Made by a program: the position numbers and the translations under genes | Shown here: one piece after another, positions 36,040 to 48,567 of the stretch | How the letters are laid out: every line of letters starts with the position of its first letter | Numbering within the stretch: the first letter of the stretch is position 1 | The notes under the pieces: model-generated | Told to the model about the DNA's origin: nothing | Database searches by the model: none | What the model saw: the letters and a program-made list of their open reading frames with translations, nothing else | Source of the DNA: Paragyromitra xinjiangensis | Lineage: Eukaryota; Ascomycota; Pezizomycetes; Pezizales; Discinaceae | Direction: 5' to 3' | Length of the DNA: 64,000 nt | NCBI GenBank assembly: GCA_038503065.1 | Contig: JBCAMK010000016.1 | Span: forward strand, 1,550,001-1,614,000

Positions 36040-37648
36040 TTATCTTTCTCCCGGGGTATCACAAGCAACAACTGATTTCCCACCATCGTACGTCACCCGT
36101 TTCCTCACTTCAACTCTCAAAAGGCTTGAATTCAATCTCGCTGATGCCGCATCAAAGTGACTAACAAGCCCCAAAGGAGCAAAAAGCAAGGCCTCACCAG
36201 TTCTCAAGCTGACGATCCGGTCGAAAAGGACAATCCCCTCTTTTTCCTCTTCAGTGGGTATGTGCTTCTGGAGGACACCAAACCAAGACGGACTAGTGAA
36301 TCGATGTATTATGACCATGGAGCAGAGATCGATTAAACGTGGCGAGATAGTCGGTTCTTGTGTGGAAATAATAATACGGGCGCCGTAATGTCGCTGTTGA
36401 CGGATAACCCCGAGAATGCTCTCGGTGAAAACTTTAGAGCCTGTGGTGTTGGTCAGGTACTATACATGCATTTTGTATTAGTACAACGGCTATAGCAGCT
36501 AGAGGGGGGCAAGCACGGTGGATATGTGTACCTTGTGGGCTTCATCAACGGCAACTACTTTTCCGTTTTCCGGGCCGGAACTCTCCAAATATACACCCAT
36601 GCAGATGTTGAACAAGACACAAGCTGTATTCACATCCATAAAAGGACAACTCAAATCAACGATCGTTATGCTGCCGCTCTCAAAGTTGAAACAACTCGGC
36701 ATATCTTCCAGATCCAAATAAGACTCCAATAACTCGATCCGCTGATTCAATGGTCTCCTCTGTATATCGGTGAAATTGGCATCATCAAGACGCCTTTTAA
36801 AATCCCTAAAATCAAAGCTTCCTGTAGCGTCTTCTGCCATTCTGCGTAAAATCTTAACTACTTGAGCCATGTATAAGGAAGATGAGTGTGACTAGTCGAT
36901 TGACATCAACGCAAGCATTGAGCCAACGTTCAGGTGCTCCGGTTTTAGCTTCAAATCTCGGACTTTGACACCGGGGATTTGAGTATATGCGGTTTTCAGA
37001 TTGTGTGCGTTTGATGCTGAAGCTAGCACATTGACTGATGGAGCGGAACCAAGGCCTTGGAATTGTGGGCTCGGAGATGATAGATATGCTGCTTCGCAAG
37101 GTTGGAAGTTCGAGAGAGAAGCATACTGGCCGAAGTAGAATATCAAAGCGGATAGCGGACGTTTCAATACACCTAGGGTTCGGCTGGAAACCAGGGAATT
37201 CTCTGCGTTGAGGTGAGAATGTACATCTACATGTGTACTTGGGTAGAAGAGGTTCTGCGATTACTAACCAAGAAGGCAGGACATGGTATGGGATTTTCCG
37301 CTCCCTTGAACGCCACAGATAAAAGTTGACCAGGGAATATTGGTGTTAAGAAACAATCGGCGATCCGCTTTAAACGGTAACTTGGCTGCGGCTCCATGAG
37401 ATGGAAGCGAGTTGCCTAGCAGCCCATACTGGAGTAACATGGCATTGTAAGTGGGATCCTCTAGCAAGTCTGATGAGAAAATAGTTGCGCCCCTGACATC
37501 GCTGGTCGATATTTTGTCGCCATCATCGCTCAAGTCGTCTAAGTCCAGCAGACATAGTTGTTCTTCGAGTGTTGGATTAATGTTTATCGAACCTTCACGT
37601 TTGAAAGATATCCGGAGATCATTTAAGAATTGACCAAGATTGTTTTAA
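36040..37648 (-). pseudogene. HerA/TraG-like P-loop ATPase relic with in-frame TAG
   Basis: Three minus-strand exons join in frame: 37648-37269 (5' end unresolved), 37202-36532 and 36459-36040. The first carries a Walker A (ICGVQGSGKSHTM). The second carries NFQPCEAAYLSSPS, GVKVRDLKLKPEHLNVGSM and a Walker B with the following residues AVDEAHK. The third has VIRQQRHYGARIIISTQEP and HRFTSPSWF, the arrangement of HerA/FtsK/TraG-type DNA-pumping ATPases, in which the strand after Walker B ends in a polar STQ-type sensor. Two faults suggest loss of function. A TAG at 36894-36892 interrupts the second exon directly after GSMLALMSID although the frame continues beyond it (MAQVVKILRRM). No start Met is found before an upstream in-frame TAA near 37650. 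A role is not known to me. It lies tail-upstream of the patatin gene on the same strand, 1.3 kb away. Confidence 0.6.
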
Positions 37649-38924
37649 TTTCGAGGTGCTATCTGTGTCGTTTTGTAGGCTACCATTAAGGTCCTAGTTC
37701 TGTTCCTTGTAAGTGGCGTTTTCTTTTATCCCTTTGCTTTTATAAGGCATCTTACCCCCATTATGGATATCAAGCAGACCTGCTCGTTAGGAATCGCGTT
37801 GGAAGGTTTTCAATTGGAACCAGTTTCCCCGCCAGCGTTCGAGTTCGTGGCTATAGTTTGTATTAAATTAGAATTGAAGCTTTGGGAAGGTAGAAGATTC
37901 GGGTGTCAGAAAGTGTCCAAGCAGTGATATATGTCCTTACTGATATGTCTCGTTTGCTCCAACGGATGTCTATCATCAGCTTAATTAGGCCTAGCTTAAG
38001 GCACGATCCATTCAATTGAACACGTCGTTCAGGCAACCAATGCCCTGCAGCTATCCTAGCAATCGATTTGTATTATGATTCCGGGTTAATCACAAATACC
38101 TAGGCTCGTTCCCATCCCCTACTGCCTATAGCTGCTGCTACGGTGCGCAGCAAGCTGCGCAGTATGGGCTGGGCACGAGACTAACAAATACCATACTTCC
38201 ACCCTTTCCGAGATCATGCTAATAATGCTGCTTTGATGCAGTAACTTGCGGAACGCTCTGGTCATTCTGTCACGTGCACCCCAACATTATTAATGACGCT
38301 GTAGCCACGACATGGGGCTACTATGCCTTGCACATAGCACCGTAGTAACTCGAGGAACGGTACTAGCAAGCCTAGAACATGGCCTGAAAAAAGTGCTAAA
38401 TCAGACCCAAATGGGATAAAGATTGCTAGACAGAAACATAGAATTGACCACGGCGCACTAGAATATTATATACTTATCAGCCTTGTTGAAATAGGCTTCC
38501 TAATTGAACACCGACAGAAGGCTCTAGTGTAGAGGGCATCGGGTGGACCGGAGATAAAGTATTTCCCTGATCCCTAACTCACAAAAACCTGTTGGGAATA
38601 TGGAGATATCACAGGCGGTACCTGATAGAGAATCAAATAACGATCAAGGGATCAAATTGAGTCTTCTCTCGGCCGAGATATATAAATAGTAAAACACCAA
38701 GAAACGCTAAGAAAGATTCTAGGAAATGAGATGGCGCCCACACTTGGGTACCTCAGCATCACGATATATATCCCTTCCGTAACACTTGCGGCGTGCGTAG
38801 TGTTTTGTCCCTACTCCTGATCCCTCATCCGATATTCTTGGCGCACTCTCGAGACTGCAGGAATCGAGGAGTTGGAGATAGGTCCCCAATGGCCGCGACC
38901 TTTAGATTAGGATTAGTCACTCTT
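37649..38924. other. Intergenic with one short MITE
   Basis: Spacer between the patatin gene end and the ATPase relic, both on the minus strand. Only the 83-bp element at 38101-38183 stands out. No gene is seen. Confidence 0.5.
38101..38183. mobile_element. Short MITE, 83 bp, with 9-bp target duplication
   Basis: The ends are TAGGCTCGTTCCC and, reversed, TAGTCTCGTGCCC. Exact 9-bp direct repeats ACAAATACC flank it at 38092-38100 and 38184-38192. A 9-bp duplication is typical of Mutator-like elements. It shares its ends with the 60.2-kb copy. Confidence 0.75.
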
Positions 38925-41900
38925 TTAATCGTGTCGGTTGGTTAAGTGAGGGCCATTCGGTTTACCTTCGGCAATAGCATCATCAATGAGTAGGCACCGC
39001 GGAAACCCGCTAATCAGTGAATCTTTCTTGGGATCACTCGGATGTGAGAGATAGATGGCGGCTTTGCTGTCATGATTATATATAGTGAATGAGACCTTGA
39101 GTGCAAACGGCAGCCCATCAGAGACCCGACTAGCCACTGAGTATAAAGGCTCTGAATTCAAATTTGTTCTGTCCCTCCGGCTACCGTCGCTTATCAAAAA
39201 GGTGGACCTTGCCTTTTCGCGATTACATAACCTCTCACATAACGTTTTGAGGGGGATCGTCTCGGGGCGAAGTCGGCATTTGATCGTACCTTTAGGAAGT
39301 AAGTTTCGGGAGAAGAAGGGAAGTTTTTGCATAAAGTTATTACCTTCGTATTTCCAGCTAGTAATCCCGAGCTCTTTAGTCCCAAATTGTTCGTCCGTTT
39401 CGAAGTAGAAGAGTGATGCGATTAATGTGTCTGCAATTGATTCATATGTTCCCGAGCTCCAGTGATATGCACTCGTTTTCTCCTGTATATAATCCATCTG
39501 TTTAACTTTATAGAATTTTGGAAGATTGGATCCGAAATCCGGATTTAGTCGCACATATTTTTTATTCTGCTCTTCGTTGCCCGCTAGCTTCGAAATGAAA
39601 TTTGCCCATATCTTCTCGCAATCCAATGTACTCTGAAGGGCGTCAATTGCTATCCTACTAATTCTTTTTATGTATCCTTTCATGCCAGGCTCTGACTCTG
39701 GTCCAGGGTCGCTAGGGATGGTTCTCGTACTAGAGTTGAAACCAGTGCCGATAGATAGCAATATATCGGGATCTTGCCCAGCAAGACTTGGCCACAGAAT
39801 CTTCCGTTCCTTATCAGCAATGAATACTGGGTTGTTGTGCTTAATTCCACCGTCGTTGAAAGTCATTTTTGTTGCTTCATGGAAGAATGACGTGAAGTAG
39901 CTTGGAGCAGCTGATGTGGCACGAAGTCTTCTTAAAAGTCAGTAAACCGACAGGAAGTTCCCGAAGCTTGCGGTTCATTACGTTTCCCATAATTTCAGTT
40001 CAAACCTCTCAGTTTCCCCCCTAAAGAAGAAGTAGGGTAAGTCTGTCTCTTGTCAGACGAGATATCCCTACGGTGCATGAGAGATGTGCTTACCCTCGCG
40101 TGCAGGAGTTTGCCGATTGTAATCTGCTAGAAGATATGCATGATTGTTCGATGACGTTACCATGACTCCAATCTTTAGGTTAGAGGGTCTTCCAGCTTTA
40201 AGCTTATTTCCAAACAGAGGTTCCTCGCCGAATGTTGACTTCAGCGCTTTTATTAGGGGTTGGGTTTCATAGATACTACCGTATCCCATGAACATCGCGA
40301 CGATAGGGCCCACAAAGGGGAAATCGATAACCTTCCGTTTCTTGAAAGCTTCCAAGGCCAAGCCTTTGAACGTAGCGGTTAATTTCTCTATATTTTGGTT
40401 TTCCAAACCTAACCCAAAAGCAACTATTCCGCCACCACTAGAGGTTAAATCAATCAGAACCACTCATGATAAAGTACAAATGGAAAGATGTGACTAATGA
40501 AGGTTTGGCCTACCTCGTTCCTATGGCCAGGTCGAAAAACTCTTGTATAGGTAAACCCAGTCCAATTGTTTGCTCCAATTGTTTAAGGATTGTTAATTGT
40601 ACTATCGATCGTATACCACCCCTAAGAGAACGGAGATAGGTCAACTTCAAGCCTGCTTCGCCAAATATAGGAACAACTATACTCACCCATCCAAAGATAA
40701 AACTCGCAGCCCCGCAGTTGGTGGCTTAACTTTTGCTTCCCATAGTAACCCTGTTTTCCTGCAGAGAGGGCAGATCTTGAGACGACGATACAGCTTATCG
40801 CTTGATACTTCCGAGTAATTCTCCAAGCAGCGTTCGCATATTATGTGACCACAGGATAGTATATGCTCTGGAGTAGAGGTCAAACAGCAAAAACAGGTCG
40901 TATGGCTCACTGGCGGCTGCTTTTCATCCTGACCAGATCCCCAGGTCATAGCTAAAGTGTGCATCATATGAATTCCTGCAGCTGTCTCCTCCTCAGCGCC
41001 AAGTTTCGAATGCACTGCTGATATCACCAGCAATGGAATGAGCTCGCTCAATCGGTGGCAAACCAAGTTCAGGAAGTACCGCTCTCCAGCTTTCGGATTC
41101 AACCCAAAGGAGGAATAGAAATCCCCTGATTCGAAAACCCTTCCACTGCTGTCTTGATGTCCTTTGATGTGACCAAATGTTACATTCACGCAACGAATTT
41201 GGGTTCCAGGCTCCAGCTTCTCACAAGGCCAATGTCTCTGGTAAAACTCTGCTTGTGCTTCTACACAATTTTTTTCGTATCTCTCGAGTATATCCGCTAC
41301 GATACCTATTAAAGAGAGGTTAGGAGAGCTCAGTGCCTCTAACATCTCATGAAGACTTTTTTTCGGGGATGAAACTAGCTAACTTACCTCTGCCGGGATA
41401 GCGCTGACGATGCGAATCCAAGAAAATGCTAGATGCTACTAATGGTGCTACCCGCTGGAAGATCTCGTTTCCACTGTCATCAGGATGGCAGCTCATAAAG
41501 TAGAGTGCAAGTCTAATGATATGGCTTTTGAAGGTCTTGGGGATCGGATGATATAAACAAGCAGCCGACAAGAAGTTGAACGGAACCGTAAGATTATTCA
41601 GGAAATGATCGACGGCAAACTCGAGATAGTATTCTAGCTCCTCAGCAGACATAAAAAACCCTAAAGACTTTTTCCATTCGCTAGATTTATTAGATGCTAA
41701 TTGGAGCTCGGAATATAGCCTCTCGTATTGTTTTTTGATAAGCGACGGTGGGGATGATCTCGCAGCTGGTATGCATATTATGCTAAAACCGCTGTGGTAA
41801 CACAGAATAAGGTCTAAAAGTGAATTGATCTTCTGGCCTTTTTTACGCCATTTCTTCGCCAAATCAGCTAGCTGACCGGTGCTGCGTTCACTGACCAAAA

Positions 41901-43149
41901 TATTCCAGTTATTCAGGGCATCCGAGGTTGTAGCATCGATACTCCACCAGTCCATATACCTGCCCCGAGCCTTGATAAACGTTACTTCAATCTCCCAGAG
42001 AATACATCACTTTCACAGCATCTTGTAGTGGTCAATTCTCACCTCCCTGTCACCGCTGTAATCCACCGCATTGACCACTATTACGGCATACGGTAGCATA
42101 GGTTGATTCAATGAATGTCCGAAAACCTCGTCCGCCCAAGAAAGCATCGTTTGAATTTGGTCCTGAACAGACCTGTAGAATGTTATTAAAGTTCATCCAA
42201 TCTATGGTTTAGTATTATGCGTAAAATCTTAACGTCACTAAGACTACGCTTCGCTGGTGGAATAAGAATTTCACATACCGAAAGTTTCTGGTGACATGGC
42301 ACACGACATCGGAAAACGTGAACAAGATTCTAGGATAAAGTATCTCCACTGCCCATTTGCGTGTTTTCTGCTCTTCGCTCTTATAAATCATCTCTTTCCT
42401 AATAATTCTTGGTACCATATAGCAAGTCCCCTTTTTAACCTCGTGGAAAAGCTTATCCTTAACACGCTTTGCTGCGATAGGCTGGACATTACCTCCTTTG
42501 AGACCTTCGCAATCCGCATAGAGTAATGGACGAACAGTGTGATAAGTTTCGGGGTCAGCAAATAAATGAACGCCATCACTTGTAGGAGTGTGCAGTTGGG
42601 CACTAGATCCAATAACAGGCCCAAAGTCCTCGGGGGAATCGTCGCGCTGGCCATTCCTCTGCAACTAAACATCTGTGAGCAAAAGCAGGTGATACAAAGC
42701 AAGGGGTGTACCTTTAGCAATCCGTTGATTATAGCACTCTTCCCGGCACCAGTATCTCCTATAAAAGAGATCAAGCACGGGAAATGCTTTCCGGGATCCA
42801 CCGACGACCCACCGGCGAGCTGAGAGAAGCGGCCAAAATCACAGAAACCACCTTTACCGGGACCCTCATCTTCATGGATCACGAACCATTTGCTATGCTG
42901 GCTTTTTTCATGCAGTTGTTCTTGCTCCTCTTTACCCTCTGCAGGGTTCAACATAGAGCAAACGAACTCGGCCATAACCAAACCGGTCTTCTCATGCTCG
43001 GCCGATCGTAGGTTGTCTGGTCTGTGAAGGAATTGGGCGGTTATCCAACAGGTATCACAATACACAGCCGAGCAGACACTGCACCAACTAAGATTTCGGT
43101 GGTGAGAACTGGCAGAGCATACCACACACTCTGAAGAAACCTGAGCCAT
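38925..43149 (-). CDS. Zinc finger-GTPase-RING-patatin protein
   Basis: Nine minus-strand exons join with consistent phase to 1226 residues: 43149-42712, 42664-42279, 42172-42043, 41970-41388, 41305-40687, 40621-40514, 40437-40094, 40048-39982, 39930-38925. The N-terminus has Cys-rich CVVC..CSVC..CDTCW (a B-box or PHD-like finger). A G domain follows: GDTGAGKS (132-139), DCEG (197-200) and VVNAVD (307-312) as G1, G3 and G4-like motifs. A RING-type finger (CFCC...CGHIICERC...CPLC) lies near 650-700. The patatin-like phospholipase has the glycine-rich LSLDGGGIRS near 713-722, the nucleophile elbow GTSGGG near 753, and the Asp of NDGG near 916, so the Ser-Asp dyad is intact. It would hydrolyse acyl lipids, perhaps gated by nucleotide and ubiquitin signals; that coupling is inference. 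Similar multi-domain patatins occur in fungi, some with NLR-like roles. Start at 43149 is the first Met of the open frame. Confidence 0.85.
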
Positions 43150-44784
43150 ATTACCGATATTTTCGTTTTAGAAGGTTTTTGGATAGTTTTAATTTTGCCT
43201 CAGGCTGCGATTGTCGACTTGAACTAGGGATTCATGAATATACTAAGGAATCTCGATATTACTTATATCTGCAAGAAAGGTAGCCTTAGGATAGGTAATC
43301 CCAAGAGGAACGCGTAGCCACACCCGTCGCCCGCCGCGTCCAAAAGAAATATACCCCTCACCCAAAATTTAAACAAGTTTTGGGAGGTAAAGAGAATATC
43401 CATGATCAGCCCCAAGATCTTCAGCTCTCTCCTAGGGTTTAGATCCTTGCTCTCCGAGTCACTTAACACACTTCCGAGACTTGCAACCTACATGGCAAAC
43501 GCACCCCCGTGTATCTCGTATTTAAGATGGGCTTTTGATGCAACACGATCATTGGCCCTCAGCACCCTAGTGAAACAGCCTCACGGATGATTATCATCCC
43601 AACTGATCATCGTAAAAGTGAGTGGGCGACCCATACACCGAATTTCCTGTGAAGGCGTAGCATTTACTTTTTACTTGCCCAGCACGCAAATGCGCACTAC
43701 CCCAATCGCGTGCGGATTTATCATCCTGCAATTAACAAAACCACTTTACTCGGGGCAGGCGCAAAGAACCCGGAAACGCAAGCAGAAGTCGACCAATCAT
43801 GATCAGCCCGACAATGTGGCTAGGGAGAGCGAATCAAAAAACCTTACCAGCAAAAGAAATTTTCGGGTTCCTCACGCCTGCCTCGAGTAAAGACTTTGTG
43901 CAAACAGATCCAGCCCCGGTTTCTTACGATTTGATGCCGATCAGCTTCTGATTGGTCAAAAGCTAGGGCTGGCTTGAAAGCACAAAGTCTCTATTTACAC
44001 TTCTCCAATCCATACTATCAGAGCGGAGGGGACAATGGTGTGGGGTATATGTATAACGAGGCTTGGGTAACAAATCGAAAATTTTGCTACAAAAGGGAGA
44101 TTAGTTTGTCAGCCAAGACTGTTAAGCCTCGTTATACTCTCTGTCTCGTTGAACCTTCACTACTCTAGTGTTTTGCAAAACAAGATGATTCCAAATATGA
44201 CAAGTTTCTTGGGTCCTTTAATTTTCGTAAACAAGGCTCTAGCATAAGATGACCGAACGGCATGAGTCTACATCGAAAATAAACAAGTTTTGATCTTAAT
44301 TCGCCATGGTAACAAGAGTCGCGAGGGGCGAATAAACAAAAATCCTTCCACAACTTAGAAAAGTTACGCTCGTGCCGAGCACGCCTCCCAGCCGATCACC
44401 AACCAGAACCCAAAGGTTATTATGTGGTGTAAGATTGCAGCGGGCTTTGAGATCACCCATGAGCAATTGGAAACATCATCAATATCACCCCAATTAATGC
44501 GGGTGGGGTGCAATTGCAGTTCTGTTCTATGAGATTAAGAATAGTCGTGTTAGGTCAAACATCGAGCTTAGATTCGATATATCTTATCAGTTTTCTCAGT
44601 AGAGAGCTGTATGGAACCAAAAATACCTAAACATCATACGCATTCTAATTGGTGCTCGCCACAAGGGGCGTGCAAACTGCGGGTTGATCGATTCTGTACT
44701 GTGGCTAAGTTATAAAGGCAATGTCACTGTGTCACTCGAGGGCTTTAAAGCTGCATGTCTCACAAGAAAATTGTGATTGCGCTA

Positions 44785-44953
44785 CCGTAGGGACGCGAGA
44801 GAACAGTCCGGGCGGATGTTCGAATGCTGGTCAATTTTTGACTAGTTTTGGCCGATCAGGAGTTTGGTACAGATAGAAACGGGCAATTTTTGCTGGCGCC
44901 ACTCTGACCAGCATTCGAACATCCGCCCGGGCTGTTCTCTCGCGTCCCTACGG
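44785..44953. mobile_element. TA-flanked MITE, 169 bp
   Basis: Inverted ends of 49 bases begin CCGTAGGGACGCGAGAGAAC and differ at one position (a C/T change). TA dinucleotides flank both ends (44783-44784, 44954-44955). The first six bases equal those of the 23.9-kb MITE. The centre is about 70 bases, non-coding. Confidence 0.82.
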
Positions 44954-45619
44954 TAATCCCATCCTTATGTAGAACTTACACTACCGCTCAGTCACGTATT
45001 AATGCCAGCCTTATGCTGCATTGACGCCTTGCGTGATTCAGGTTTTGCAGCTGCAAGGCTCAATTGTTTCTCTGCAACTGTCGTTCTCTGACGCCACTCG
45101 GGTAAAACCTCCATTTAAAGTCGCTCAATTAGTTAAATACGAAATTTTCTCCAAACGAATTACCTTCCAGTACGACGTTAATTGAGCGCCAGCTGGATGA
45201 GATCTTGACGATAACATAGACAACTTTATCAATGTCGATGAGTCTGCTCATGGAGAAATCTAGGCCCAGGCCCGGAGGCATGTTTCTCTTGTGGGGCTGA
45301 AGTTGAAACATTGGTTAAGAACTGAGAGCGGTGTTCCACCATTTCCCCCGGGCCCTTGACGCTACAGAAAACTCTTCGAGCTATGCCCTTCTGCACATAT
45401 ACAGTGCTCCCGCAAAATTCCTCCCCATATATCAAATTTCGTGGTATCTTCTAAATTGCCGTAATCCATAGCCAGCTATATATTATTTCCTTGTTTTCAA
45501 ATTTTCCCATGAACTGAATGGGGCCTTTGACGCTCTCCATCGATGTCATAGATCCGTATTTAGTTTATTCCGACTTCGGGAAGTTGCGTGCAAGGTCTAG
45601 CTTATCTTTGAGTTAACTA

Positions 45620-45768
45620 CTATCTTCGATCAGCTAAATACCAGGAATGTCTGATCCTGTTTCTAATTGGCCGAAGATTGGTTACTCTACCGGATTGAAG
45701 CAAGTTTTTCCACTAGAATTTGTGTTCCGGTATTTGGCTGATCCTGGTATTTGGCCGATCGAGGATAG
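45620..45768. mobile_element. TA-flanked MITE, 149 bp
   Basis: The left end is CTATCTTCGATCAGCTAAAT; the reversed right end is CTATCCTCGATCGGCCAAAT; both go on ACCAGGA. The three mismatches in 27 bases are all transitions. TA flanks both ends (45618-45619, 45769-45770). No coding frame is inside. Confidence 0.72.
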
Positions 45769-48567
45769 TATAAGCCATTATGAACTTTCGTCATAATCTG
45801 TTAGCCTACATTCCACCCATTAGTGCGCCAGATCTTCTCAATCATGAGTATTTGGTCCGAGTTTCTAACAGGCCGCTTATGACCCATCACGGTATGGGGG
45901 GCGTAGCTAGAATAAAGTTGAAGAAAGCGTGCTTTTATCCTTGAGATCAGCCCGTTCAACGATCTCTAAATTACCAAGCCCAAGCTTTTGGCCTGCTGTT
46001 TTCCCCGACTCCACCCCTACCCCCATCAGCACAGGGTTGCTATTTGCAATATCTCCTGAATCCCGAAACGATCGTACTAGTAAGTTACTACATTATGTCA
46101 TGATTATGACCCACTTTTCAAAGGCATCTGAGTTTCGAGCTGCATAGACCACCTACCATTGCCCCAGTACCGTTTTTCGGTAAATACGTCACAATTAGGC
46201 GTCCGTTACACGGATGATCTCCAATCCAACATTATCTGTGTTAGAACACCAGTGGCATTCGAGTAGCCTTAATAGATAGCTAGCTAGAGAAATGTTCGCG
46301 CGAGCAATTGTTGCTGCACCTTTGTTCCTGTTGAGTACCGTGTGCCTGCCAGCGGAGATCGTGTACACTTCCAAGAATAGCATAGCCAATATCAGGGAAA
46401 ACACAGTGTTTTCAGCCCCGACATCGGCGATATCCCTCCCGTCGCATTCGGGTGGGCATTGCGATTACCCCCGTAGTTTTGCGCGTATGGCCGTAGATCA
46501 CCGTCGCTGCCAAGCAGATGGCTCCCGACAGCCATGCAGGACCTGAAAAAGCACAGTGTATAGGAGGATTAGAGGTATCTAAAAATATTGATGGGCCAGA
46601 TATCGTGTGTATTTCTTATCTACCAGTCCGCCGATATCACGTGGCTTTCCAATCACATGCTGAGGTGGATAATCACCATAAAGCGCTGGGTCTGAAAGCC
46701 AGAAGTCTAGATGGGTGTAGGAAGAGATGCCGAAGACGAAGTGGGAGCAAGATTTGCGAGCTATGGGAGAGGCGGGATGGTGAAATCGACGCGAGCGGCG
46801 ATAAGTACATGTAACGAAGTCAGGTGCACGCGATTACCACAAGAGCTACAATTGAAAATACAGTTAACCTATGATCTATATTTCAGCCCCAATCCTCCAT
46901 ACACGCCCTGCGGATGAGCGCATGTATCTTATCTACACACATTCGAACCCACGTTCAAACAAGACATTAGTCTCGTAATGCTCTTGAAGTAACAACACAT
47001 TTTTCTCAATGTATCAGGATATATCCAGGATTTTTTCGGAAGCTAGTTTCCGTCTCCAGCTAAAGCATGCGCAGCAAACAGTATGTAAATATTAACCCAT
47101 ACACAGTTTAAGCTTATTCACATCTCCTACTTCCAAGCTGCGTGCAAAGGGCTAAGCACGAGTCTACCCATAACTAGGCGAAAATATGGTTGGATGTCGA
47201 AGTGTCACGTGATCATTGTCACCAACACTGCAACCTGAAGTATGGCTACTGTCAAAAGAAGGGAATGGAATGAACAGAAGGGGGAACCGATTGTATTGTC
47301 TGTGATGTTAAACAGGAGATGAAGTCAAAAGAAACAATTGCAAGCTATAAGTAGCAAAGGAAACCGAGCTAGCAACAAAGTGGACTAGTACCCACTAGTC
47401 TACAACATCCACGAAAGCATATTACATACAACAGCTACCACCCGATAGCTTGAGCCATAGAGTAGCCGAGATGGGATTGCACCTAACGAGTGAAGAACAT
47501 TGTTTTTTCTATTCTATTTATTATCAAGCATCCTCATCTTATAATTAGTTGCTTCTCGATCTTGTGGACCTAGGGCTTGGCAAGGTTGTTTCTAGGCGTA
47601 ATAAATCAGCCTCCCGGCAGACAACAATGAAGGTCACAAATAAGTGCTACGTTACACCAAAAACTTGGTTCGGCAGAAAACTATCTCGACTGTTAGTACC
47701 AGTGCGACCCCATCATTTAGGAAAGCAACCCACCACTGCAGTCTCTGCTCACCCACCGAGTCTCGCGTACAGATAAATTAAGGACCAAGCTGATGGCAAA
47801 TTTTTAATCTTAATTCGTTTCAATTCTTAATCTTGATGGTTAGTGAGTAGCATAACACATGTAGGTATCGTTACGTATATCCAGAGCCGAACAGAATATT
47901 AATAGCACCACCGATTTCCTACAGCTTTGATCTTTGATCGTCCTACTCTTGGGAGAGGTCTTTTCTGTAACTGAGGTGGATCATCGGAGACGCGGGAGAA
48001 GTCGAAGGTGTTAGAGAAACTTCTTCATACGGGACTGATTCAGGCATGGCCAGGAGACACTACCGAGTGATATTCGATGATGCAACACTAGCACCTTGGG
48101 CCTAAATTTAATTAAGCAGGTGCTCGAATTTTAAGGTTTTTGCTCAGGGGTTTCAAAGGTGCTCTGTTGCATAGCGTACACATGAAAACCTGCCGTCAGG
48201 CTGATTGATATTGTAAGGCATACATGTAATAATAATACCCGAGAAACTAATACAAACTACATGTAGGTATTGGAGGAAAGCAACAACTTTTGACGATAGA
48301 CCTAAATATTTCCCCCAAAAAAAGACGACTTCAATACATTTTATGCTTTGCCGAAGGATAACCCTAGCCCTGACCCGAGATAGATGCGTTTCCTACAGCC
48401 AACTACCGCCATCCAGCTGTCACAGCCTTGCGGCTGAAAAAACCCTATTCAACCGTAAATACATTACTCTAGGATTTCATCATCTTATCAATACCTCAAA
48501 AACTAGCACCTTTGGTTTACTCTTACTTCTAGGCCACATCATCTCCGTTTATTCTATTCGTGTAGCG

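Larger units (their letters stand above)
43150..48567. other. Long spacer with MITEs and a possible decayed gene
   Basis: No intact gene is seen over 5.4 kb between the patatin gene and the second membrane-ankyrin gene. Two TA-flanked MITEs are listed separately. On the minus strand, 46560-45930 gives broken protein-like stretches (LSGAICLAATVIYGHT, NTVFSLILAMLFLEVYTI, SGKTAGQKLGLGNLEIVE) in shifting frames, which may be a decayed membrane-protein gene. Confidence 0.4.

Noticed and set aside
45129..45435. Two overlapping minus-strand frames of 60 and 68 codons
   Set aside because: Some protein-like stretches are present but no consistent splice model or family was found.
46968..47172. TAGTCTCGTA and GCACGAGTCTA as possible ends of another 9-bp-duplication MITE
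   Set aside because: The ends match over few bases only and the flanks show no direct repeat.
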